Part shown: positions 1 through 5,428 of the stretch, piece after piece
How positions within the stretch are numbered: position 1 is the first letter of the stretch
Layout of the letters: each line of letters starts with the position of its first letter
NCBI GenBank assembly: GCA_018816605.1
Contig: JAHIVS010000381.1
Location: forward strand, 1 to 10,599
Length of the DNA: 10,599 nucleotides
Reading direction: 5' to 3'
DNA from: Pseudomonadota bacterium
Lineage (GTDB): Bacteria; Desulfobacterota; Desulfobacteria; Desulfobacterales; Desulfobacteraceae
Notes under the pieces: model-generated
What the model was told of the DNA's origin: nothing
What the model saw: only the letters and a program-made list of their open reading frames with translations
Database searches by the model: none
Program-made: the position numbers and the translations under genes

Positions 1-22
1 ATTTAAAGGAAAGGAAAGACAA

Positions 23-904
23 ATGATAAAAAGCATGACGGCTTTTGCAAAAGCATCCCATACCAAAGCCTTTCTTACGGCGGATGTGACCATTCGTTCC
101 TATAATTCCCGGCACCTGGATTTTTCCATCCACCTGCCCGAGGCCTGCCAGGCCTTTGAAGAAGAGGTTAAAAAATTGATTGGCCGGCACCATGACCGGG
201 GAAGGATAGAGATCCGCCTGAACCTTACCGATGAATCACCGGAACCGGAATTGTTTTCTGTGGATACGGCCAAGGCCCGATCCTATTATGCAGCCCTAAA
301 AACAGTGAAGGATAGCCTGAATCTGTCTGCTGATATCGGTCTGGAAACGGTTCTGGCGGCCAGAAATATTATTGTGCCGGCCCAAAGACAGATCGATGCC
401 GATCTGTTGTGGGAGGTTGTGTCCGGGGCGGTTGAAGCGGCAACAAAAGCGCTGGACCTCATGCGGCGCAGGGAGGGGGAAAACCTGTTTGCAGATTTGG
501 CAGGCCGCATGGATTATATTGAATCGAGTATGGAGGCCCTGGAACGTGAGGCAAGGGAGATCCCCCTGGTGTATCAGAAACGGCTCACGGAAAGGATCGC
601 ACGGCTGACCTCCGATGCAGACGGCATTGATCCGGTGCGCCTGGCCCAGGAAGTGGCGGTTCTGAGTGACAAAAGTGATGTGTCCGAGGAAATCGTCCGT
701 CTTGCCAGCCATATCAGCCTGTTTCGGGAAGTAATGAATGCCCCGGACTCCCAGGGCCGAAAACTCAATTTTCTGATCCAGGAATTTAACAGAGAATTCA
801 ATACCATTGGTTCCAAGGCAGGCAACGCTGCCCTGTCCCACATGGTGGTGGACCTGAAGTCTGAATTGGAAAAAATCAGGGAACAGGTTCAGAATATTGA
901 ATAA
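23..904 (+). CDS. yicC: YicC/YloC family endoribonuclease
   Basis: A 293-residue protein of the YicC/YloC family, close to the 287 residues of the E. coli member. Family members have been described as endoribonucleases that form oligomeric clamps around RNA; the E. coli protein is linked to small-RNA turnover. The start MIKSMTAFAK matches the family N-terminus (YicC-like N domain, about residues 1-155). The C-terminal DUF1732 region ends in the hallmark NFLIQEFNREFNTIGSKA and the terminal REQVQNIE. The start is supported by AAGGA motifs at 6-16. It is the first gene of the operon visible here; any promoter lies before the window. remA follows after 27 nt. The molecular role is taken from the family; the cellular targets in this organism are unknown. 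Confidence 0.93.
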   Translation: MIKSMTAFAKASHTKAFLTADVTIRSYNSRHLDFSIHLPEACQAFEEEVKKLIGRHHDRGRIEIRLNLTDESPEPELFSVDTAKARSYYAALKTVKDSLNLSADIGLETVLAARNIIVPAQRQIDADLLWEVVSGAVEAATKALDLMRRREGENLFADLAGRMDYIESSMEALEREAREIPLVYQKRLTERIARLTSDADGIDPVRLAQEVAVLSDKSDVSEEIVRLASHISLFREVMNAPDSQGRKLNFLIQEFNREFNTIGSKAGNAALSHMVVDLKSELEKIREQVQNIE

Positions 905-931
905 CCATTAAACCGAACACAAGGAAATCAT

Positions 932-1228
932 ATGGAACAGGTCCTTTTAAATATCGGTTTTGGGAATACGGTGGTGGCCGAACGGGTGGTGGCCATATTA
1001 TCTCCCAATTCTTCGCCCATGAAGCGGGTCAAGGACGAAGCCAGGGGGGCCCGCAGCCTCATTGATGTCACCCATGGCAGAAAAACACGGGCGATTATCA
1101 TCACCGACAGCAACCACGTGATCCTGTCTGCCATCCAGGCGGAAACCGTATCCTCCCGTTTTGAGGCCCTTATCAAAGACGGGGGGGAGAAACCAACAGA
1201 ACCAAGGCCGAATAAGGCTTTGGATTAA
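932..1228 (+). CDS. remA: RemA family DNA-binding regulator (DUF370)
   Basis: A 98-residue protein of the RemA/DUF370 family. In Bacillus, RemA is a ring-forming DNA-binding protein that activates biofilm-matrix and osmoprotection operons. The opening [19 protein letters not shown] and the central [18 protein letters not shown] are characteristic. Aligned by eye with B. subtilis RemA, the DNA-contact arginines R18 and R50 and also P29 are kept, while Arg51 is replaced by Lys51. The last 25 or so residues are polar, rich in Lys and Pro, and probably disordered. AAGGAA at 921-926 gives a 5-nt spacing to the ATG. It lies between yicC and gmk, a recurrent order in bacteria that have this family. 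Function here is inferred; target promoters in Desulfobacterota are not known to me. Confidence 0.9.
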   Translation: MEQVLLNIGFGNTVVAERVVAILSPNSSPMKRVKDEARGARSLIDVTHGRKTRAIIITDSNHVILSAIQAETVSSRFEALIKDGGEKPTEPRPNKALD

Positions 1229-1251
1229 CAGATTTAGATCAGGGAAAAAAA

Positions 1252-1821
1252 ATGGAAAAAAAAGGCAGATTATTTGTGGTTTCCGCTCCTTCGGGAGCCG
1301 GGAAAACCACATTGATCCAGCGGGTATTGGAGCGGTTTCCCAAGCTCTCCTATTCAATTTCCCACACCACCCGGAAACCCAGAAAAGGTGAAATCCACGG
1401 GAAGGATTATTTTTTTATAGATGAAGTCGCGTTCCAGTTGAAGGTTGAGCAGGATCAATGGATGGAATGGGCAAAGGTCCATGGGAATTTTTACGGCACC
1501 TCCAAAGCGTTTGTAACCCAAAAACTGATGCAGGGCGACAGCCTGGTTCTGGACATTGATGTCCAGGGGGCAAAACAGATCATGGCCTCTAAATTGTCAC
1601 CTGTCTCAATCTTTATTATGCCGCCCTCCATTGAGACCCTCCGCCAGCGCCTTGAAAACAGGGGCACCGATTCTGGTGCCGTGATTTTACAGCGCATGGA
1701 AAATGCACAATGGGAGATGTCACAGCGGTCGGCCTATGACCATGTGGTTGTCAATGGTGACATCCATAAGGCCACCTTTGAGTTGTGCACCCTTTTTGAA
1801 AATGAAATGAGGTCCCTCTAA
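1252..1821 (+). CDS. gmk: Guanylate kinase
   Basis: Guanylate kinase, which converts GMP and ATP to GDP and ADP in cytosolic purine nucleotide synthesis. The P-loop SAPSGAGKTT is at residues 11-20 with the catalytic lysine K18. The GMP-binding region SISHTTRKPRKGE follows at about 36-48, then the family signature DIDVQGAKQIM and the lid segment with GTDSGAVILQRM. The length of 189 residues is slightly short against the usual 200-207; the missing part is at the non-catalytic C-terminus. A purine-rich GGGAAAAAAA leader precedes the ATG. The stop codon TAA shares its last base with the ATG of the following rlmB gene (TAATG), which suggests translational coupling. The assignment is secure. Confidence 0.96.
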   Translation: MEKKGRLFVVSAPSGAGKTTLIQRVLERFPKLSYSISHTTRKPRKGEIHGKDYFFIDEVAFQLKVEQDQWMEWAKVHGNFYGTSKAFVTQKLMQGDSLVLDIDVQGAKQIMASKLSPVSIFIMPPSIETLRQRLENRGTDSGAVILQRMENAQWEMSQRSAYDHVVVNGDIHKATFELCTLFENEMRSL

Positions 1822-2591
1822 TGGCTTTGGAAAAAACAGAGATCCTCTTTGGTTATCATAGTGTTTACGAGGCATTGCGTGCCCGAAGACGAAAGTTTGA
1901 TCTTGTTTATGTTTCCAGTAAGCGGTCTGCCGGAAGGGCGGACAAGGTGATTGACCTTGCTGAAAAAAACGGGATTCCCATCCAATATATAGATCCCAAA
2001 CAATTGGACACCATGACCGAGTTCGCCCCCCACCAGGGAATTGTGGCCAGGGCTTCTTTCTTCCCCGCAAAAAAGGCAGGTCAGCTGGTGTCCGTGATTC
2101 AGGAACGAAAGACCCCGTGCTTTATTCTTATCATTGAAAACATTGAAGATCCCCATAACCTGGGGGCATTGATCCGAACCGCCCTGTGCGCCGATGTGGA
2201 CTATATCATGATACCCAAGGACCGGTCCTGCCCTCCCTCATCCACGGTTTCAAGAAGCTCGGCCGGTGCCATGGAACATGCCGACATCTATATGATCACC
2301 AATACAGCTTCCATCCTGAGGGATTTAAAGAAATCCGGGGCATGGATTTTCGGGCTGGATGCGGACGGCGCAACCGGTTTGTACGATGCCGATCTCACGG
2401 GCAACATCGCCCTGATCATCGGCGGTGAGCACAAAGGCATCCGGCCCGGGGTAAAAAAAGAATGTGACTTTGTGTTATCCATTCCCATTACAGGGAAAAT
2501 CAACTCTCTAAATGCCTCTGTGGCAGGCGGTGTGGCCATGTATGAGGCCAAACGCCAGCGCAGTGTAAACTTAAAAACAAAAGGAAAATAA
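1821..2591 (+). CDS. rlmB: 23S rRNA (guanosine 2'-O-)methyltransferase, RlmB/TrmH family
   Basis: A 256-residue SPOUT (SpoU/TrmH) methyltransferase that uses S-adenosylmethionine to methylate a ribose 2'-OH. The best subgroup match is RlmB, which in E. coli makes Gm2251 in the 23S rRNA P-loop. The N-terminal substrate-binding domain starts FGYHSVYEALRARRRKFDLV. The catalytic trefoil-knot domain has motif 1 DPHNLGALIRTA (N113, R119), motif 2 IIGGEHKGI (G202, E203) and motif 3 IPITGKINSLNASVAGG (S229, N231). The start overlaps the gmk stop by one base, and GAGG at 1809-1812 serves as ribosome binding site. icd begins directly after the stop codon. The family is certain; the exact target nucleotide is inferred, since TrmH-group proteins can modify other rRNA or tRNA sites. 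Confidence 0.88.
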   Translation: MALEKTEILFGYHSVYEALRARRRKFDLVYVSSKRSAGRADKVIDLAEKNGIPIQYIDPKQLDTMTEFAPHQGIVARASFFPAKKAGQLVSVIQERKTPCFILIIENIEDPHNLGALIRTALCADVDYIMIPKDRSCPPSSTVSRSSAGAMEHADIYMITNTASILRDLKKSGAWIFGLDADGATGLYDADLTGNIALIIGGEHKGIRPGVKKECDFVLSIPITGKINSLNASVAGGVAMYEAKRQRSVNLKTKGK

Positions 2592-3818
2592 ATGGCAGAC
2601 CCAACCCCCCCGGACCCTATCCATGCGTCCAGGGTACCGGACACACCCACCATTCCCTATATTGAAGGGGATGGTATCGGACAAGATATATGGCCCGCAG
2701 CAAAATTGGTATTTGATGCTGCTGTTACAGCTGCATTCGGATCAAAAAAAAAAGTAGCCTGGCTGGAAGTTGCTGCGGGTGAAAAAGGCTTTGCCCGGAC
2801 AGGCGAATGGTTGCCCGATGAAACCTTAAACGCCATCAAGGCCCATGGGGTAGCCATTAAAGGCCCTTTGGCAACCCCTGTGGGAAAGGGGATGCGGAGT
2901 CTGAACGTCAGAATCCGCCAGCAGCTGGATCTGTACGCCTGTATCCGTCCCATCCGTTATTATCCGCCGGTCCCAAGTCCCGTTTCCCACCCCGAACGGG
3001 TGGATATGGTGGTCTTCAGGGAAAACACCGAGGATCTGTATGCCGGTATTGAATGGGACTCCGGATCATGGGAGGTCACAAAGCTTCTGGGCCTTTTAAA
3101 GAGTGAACTCAATTGTGATCTGCCGGCTTCCTGTTCCATCGGCATCAAGCCCATGTCGCCGGAAAAAACCAAACGCCTGGTGATCCGGGCCTTTGAATAT
3201 GCCTTTGAAAACAATCGGAAAAGCGTGACCCTCATGCACAAGGGCAATATCATGAAATTCACCGAAGGCGGATTTAGAAAATGGGGATATGAGGCGGCCT
3301 TTGAAACCTTCGGGGATCGGGTGATCACCGAAAAAACCCTGTTTGATACCTATGAAGGTATTTTGCCCGACGGACTTGTGGTAATTAAGGACAGGATTGC
3401 GGACATGGTGTTTGCAGAAGTTTTGCTCCGGCCGGAAATTTTTGATATCATCGCCTGTCCCAACCTGAACGGGGATTACATTTCCGATGCCCTGGCCGCC
3501 CAGGTGGGGGGGTTGGGCATTGCACCGGGTGCCAATATCGGGGACACCTGCGCCGTGTTTGAAGCCACCCACGGGACGGCTCCGGACATTGCCGGTAAAG
3601 ACTTGGCAAACCCCTGTTCCCTTATCCTGTCCGGTGCCATGATGTTTGACCACCTGGGATGGCAGAGGGCTGGGGATCTGATTCGGGACGGTGTGGCAAA
3701 GGCACTGGCCCAGGGCAGGGTCACAAGGGATCTGGCTTCCCGGATCAAGGGGGGAGAAGAGGTGACATGTTCACGGTTTTCAAGGATAATTGGAGAGCAG
3801 ATTCTTTCAGGACAATAA
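2592..3818 (+). CDS. icd: Isocitrate dehydrogenase, predicted NAD-preferring
   Basis: A 408-residue homodimeric-type isocitrate dehydrogenase (E. coli Icd, 416 residues), which oxidatively decarboxylates isocitrate to 2-oxoglutarate. The N-terminal IEGDGIG, the isocitrate loop RSLNVRIRQ (S103, N105, R109), FRENTEDLYAGIEW, and the coenzyme loop EATHGTAP (H327) are all present. The coenzyme-specificity positions differ from E. coli: Lys344, Tyr345, Val351, Tyr391 and Arg395 correspond to D332, I333, A339, R379 and S383. D/I/A/S at four of these are the residues of NAD-dependent enzymes. Its AAGGAA site lies at 2581-2586 and its ATG directly follows the rlmB stop. An A10 tract sits at 2744-2753. 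No aceK is visible. Enzyme identity is sure; coenzyme preference is inferred from sequence. Confidence 0.95.
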   Translation: MADPTPPDPIHASRVPDTPTIPYIEGDGIGQDIWPAAKLVFDAAVTAAFGSKKKVAWLEVAAGEKGFARTGEWLPDETLNAIKAHGVAIKGPLATPVGKGMRSLNVRIRQQLDLYACIRPIRYYPPVPSPVSHPERVDMVVFRENTEDLYAGIEWDSGSWEVTKLLGLLKSELNCDLPASCSIGIKPMSPEKTKRLVIRAFEYAFENNRKSVTLMHKGNIMKFTEGGFRKWGYEAAFETFGDRVITEKTLFDTYEGILPDGLVVIKDRIADMVFAEVLLRPEIFDIIACPNLNGDYISDALAAQVGGLGIAPGANIGDTCAVFEATHGTAPDIAGKDLANPCSLILSGAMMFDHLGWQRAGDLIRDGVAKALAQGRVTRDLASRIKGGEEVTCSRFSRIIGEQILSGQ

Positions 3819-4591
3819 AAAGGCTTAAATTTGCATTTCAGACATTGGTTTTTCCCTTTCATTGTCTGAAATGCAAAACCTATATTGACCCGGACAGATC
3901 GGCATTATTGACCCTTTCCGCCTGTTTTTGTTCCAAATGCCTTCCTTCCGATCCCCCACTGTTCGCTCCGCCTTTTTGTCTTGTCTGCGGCCGATTGTTT
4001 GAATCTCCCATTGACGGGGATCTCATGGAAAATCATCCCTGTGAAACCTGTCTGGTCACCCGGTCCTCCGTCAGCCGGGTCAGGGCGGCCTTCCAATACC
4101 AGGGGATCATAAAGGAGGCCGTTGCCCTGTTCAAGTATCAATCAAAGCTTAGTCTTGCACGGGTGCTGGAGACTTATTTTTTTGATGCCTTTGACCGATA
4201 CTTTGCAACCGCGCCCATTGACAGGATTCTGCCCATTCCCCTGCACCCCCAAAAAATGAGACAGCGGGGATTTAACCAGTCGTTTCTTCTGGTCCGCCAT
4301 TTTAGAAAAAAATACGAATCGGTTTACAAGAATAAACCCTGCTGGCGAATTGATACCAGTACCCTGGTAAGAGTCAAAAAAACCCTGCCCCAGACCGGGT
4401 TTGACATCCACAAGCGAAAAGAGAACCTTAACGGCGCCTTTTTATTGGGAAAAAAGGCAGATGTCACCGGAAAAAACATCCTGTTGGTGGATGACGTTTA
4501 CACCACCGGTGCAACCTGCAATGAGGCGGCCCGGGTTTTATTAAAATCCGGGGCAACCCGGGTGGAAGCCCTGGTCCTTGCCAGGGCCTGA
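3767..4591 (+). CDS. comF: ComF family phosphoribosyltransferase-like protein
   Basis: A 274-residue ComF/GntX family protein. Homologues take part in uptake of transforming DNA in naturally competent bacteria, and the C-terminal half has a type I phosphoribosyltransferase fold whose substrate is not established. The N-terminal part has four CxxC pairs (C33/C36, C55/C58, C71/C74, C92/C95) able to bind zinc. PIPLHPQKMRQRGFNQS and the PRPP-binding loop ILLVDDVYTTGAT (D242, D243) follow. The frame is open back to 3659, but the chosen ATG at 3767 begins the recognisable protein and has GGGGAG and GAGGTG motifs just upstream. The start lies inside icd with a 52-nt overlap, so translation is probably coupled. 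A terminator hairpin overlaps the 3' end. No other competence gene is present, so a role in DNA uptake is only a possibility. Confidence 0.87.
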   Translation: MFTVFKDNWRADSFRTIKRLKFAFQTLVFPFHCLKCKTYIDPDRSALLTLSACFCSKCLPSDPPLFAPPFCLVCGRLFESPIDGDLMENHPCETCLVTRSSVSRVRAAFQYQGIIKEAVALFKYQSKLSLARVLETYFFDAFDRYFATAPIDRILPIPLHPQKMRQRGFNQSFLLVRHFRKKYESVYKNKPCWRIDTSTLVRVKKTLPQTGFDIHKRKENLNGAFLLGKKADVTGKNILLVDDVYTTGATCNEAARVLLKSGATRVEALVLARA

Positions 4592-4597
4592 TTTTTT
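4568..4597 (+). terminator. Intrinsic terminator overlapping the comF stop codon
   Basis: A perfect 7-bp GC-rich stem, GCCCTGG at 4568-4574 with CCAGGGC at 4581-4587, closes a 6-nt loop. It is followed after four bases by six T (4592-4597). The stem is inside the last codons of comF and the T-tract starts at the stop codon. It would end the operon before the convergent - strand gene. The short T-tract offset by 4 nt makes its strength uncertain. Confidence 0.6.
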
Positions 4598-4672
4598 GGC
4601 GGTGGCAGGTTTTTGGGGGTATGGGCACAGGGGGCTCTTGCCTGCGTCTTTCGGGTCCATTATTTTAAGTAT

Positions 4673-4999
4673 TTATGTGTCTTTCTGGAACCGGGGGGTA
4701 ATACCGCCCACCACCGGTTCATAATACCGGTAAATGGTTTTTTCCCCAAGGAGTTTATCCACCTGGTTCTGAATTTTCATGCGCTCCTGGTGGTGCATCC
4801 ACCTGTTCCAGTCTTCCAGGGTATTCCAGGTGGAGATCACCAGGTATTCGCCCTCACAATCCAGGCAGCTGAAGGTCTGGCCGGTTAAGAACCCGGGCTG
4901 CACCGTGGCCCTGGATCTCAGCTGCACAATGAGCGGTGCCAGCTTTCCTGCCATTGCCGGGTCGTTGACGATTCGTTTGATAATAATGGAAACAGCCAT
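4673..4999 (-). CDS. Antibiotic biosynthesis monooxygenase (ABM) domain protein
   Basis: A 108-residue single-domain protein of the ABM dimeric alpha/beta-barrel family (Pfam ABM). This fold covers small cofactor-free oxygenases, heme-degrading enzymes and proteins of unknown function. The segments IIIKRIVNDPAMAGKLAPLI, QPGFLTGQTF, and EYLVISTWNTLEDWNRWMHH follow the usual beta-alpha-beta pattern, with the conserved Trp-rich helix. No signal peptide is seen, so the protein is probably cytosolic. On the - strand AAGGAGGG (bases 5004-5011) lies 4 nt before the ATG, a near-perfect Shine-Dalgarno sequence that fixes the start and predicts strong translation. It converges on comF and diverges from the sensor operon. 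A redox or oxidative-stress role is possible, but the substrate cannot be read from the sequence. Confidence 0.8.
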   Translation of the reverse strand: MAVSIIIKRIVNDPAMAGKLAPLIVQLRSRATVQPGFLTGQTFSCLDCEGEYLVISTWNTLEDWNRWMHHQERMKIQNQVDKLLGEKTIYRYYEPVVGGITPRFQKDT

Positions 5000-5109
5000 A
5001 ATGCCCTCCTTATTGTTATGGATAAAAGTATGGCCTGCAGTGGAAGAATGGCAGAATTCAATTCATGAAATTTCGCGTTCAATTTTCGCTTCAGTTCAAG
5101 TATACTCAC

Positions 5110-5139
5110 AATGTAACAAGCCCCTTTGTTTATTGTCAA
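5110..5139 (-). promoter_or_regulatory. Promoter candidate for the ABM-domain gene
   Basis: On the - strand a perfect -35 TTGACA (5139-5134) is followed after 18 bp by TACATT (5115-5110), with the extended -10 dinucleotide TG one base before it. Transcription would start near 5103 and give a leader of about 104 nt. The -10 matches consensus at four of six positions, so this is a plausible but unproven sigma70 promoter. Confidence 0.45.
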
Positions 5140-5144
5140 TTAAA

Positions 5145-5173
5145 TATACAAGGTATTTGATGTCTGGTATAGT
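5145..5173 (+). promoter_or_regulatory. Extended -10 promoter candidate
   Basis: TATACA at 5145-5150 (four of six matches to TTGACA), a 17-bp spacer, and TATAGT at 5168-5173 preceded by TG plus one base form an extended -10 promoter. Transcription would start near 5180 and run into the terminator-like structure at 5198-5265. It could drive a short RNA, or act as a second, attenuated promoter of the sensor operon. Confidence 0.4.
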
Positions 5174-5197
5174 CCGGGCATATCGTATTTGACAGTT

Positions 5198-5265
5198 TTG
5201 CCCGTGGGGTTTTGATTTTTCGCCTCCTGGTTTCCGTGGGATCGCCCTGTCGGGCAAGGCTTTTT
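5198..5265 (+). terminator. Terminator-like or attenuator-like structure
   Basis: TTGCCCG (5198-5204) can pair with CGGGCAA (5251-5257) over a 46-nt loop. Alternatively GCCT (5222-5225) pairs with AGGC (5257-5260) around an inner GCCC/GGGC hairpin (5244-5247 and 5252-5255). Five T (5261-5265) follow directly. The second fold is terminator-like and the first excludes it, so a switch is conceivable. The stems are short, and function is a guess. Confidence 0.3.
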
Positions 5266-5270
5266 GTTCC

Positions 5271-5300
5271 TTGACTTTTAACCGGGATCAGAATTATAAT
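5271..5300 (+). promoter_or_regulatory. Strong sigma70-type promoter of the sensor operon
   Basis: TTGACT (5271-5276) and the perfect -10 TATAAT (5295-5300) are separated by 18 bp. The -10 lies in a 10-bp palindrome, AATTATAATT (5292-5301). Transcription would start near 5306, giving a leader of about 120 nt before the hybrid kinase at 5429. It is the best promoter in the window and correctly oriented for the kinase, binding protein and kinase genes. Confidence 0.65.
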
Positions 5301-5428
5301 TATCAGACGTTAAAAATATTTTTTGCACAGGTATCCTACCCGAAAAAAGACCTGTAACACCCCTTATTTCTTTTGTCGCAGCAATGCCTGATCCCGATCT
5401 TATGATTGGAATGTAAGGTATAGGAAAT

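Larger units (their letters stand above)
5000..5428. other. Divergent intergenic region with three promoter candidates
   Basis: This 429-nt stretch holds no credible protein gene. It separates the leftward ABM-domain gene from the rightward sensor operon. Within it are a leftward promoter candidate (5139-5110), a rightward extended -10 promoter candidate (5145-5173), a terminator-like inverted repeat with a T-run (5198-5265), and a strong rightward promoter (5271-5300). The - strand leader has TTTCGC repeated with a 13-bp period (5071-5076 and 5084-5089 on the + strand) and the palindrome TTCATGAA at 5062-5069, possible operator elements. The leader of the sensor operon has a 6-bp stem, ACAGGT (5327-5332) with ACCTGT (5350-5355). 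I recognise no known riboswitch here. Confidence 0.6.

Noticed and set aside
296..841. A 181-codon - strand open frame opposite yicC
   Set aside because: It is a shadow of yicC, whose own frame has full family motifs; the antisense product is Cys/His-rich without a pattern.
3096..3653. A 185-codon - strand open frame opposite icd
   Set aside because: It is antisense to the conserved core of isocitrate dehydrogenase and has no domain-like content.
3659..3766. Upstream extension of comF to 3659
   Set aside because: The extra 36 residues are a Gly-rich out-of-frame reading of icd; the ATG at 3767 has good ribosome-binding motifs and begins the recognisable protein.
4779..5192. A + strand open frame over the ABM-domain gene and the intergenic region
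   Set aside because: It is antisense to a gene with a near-perfect Shine-Dalgarno sequence and runs through the promoter region; no family resemblance.
5301..5428. Riboswitch such as a cyclic-di-GMP aptamer in the kinase leader
   Set aside because: None of the conserved aptamer core sequences I know could be found; only one short stem is present.
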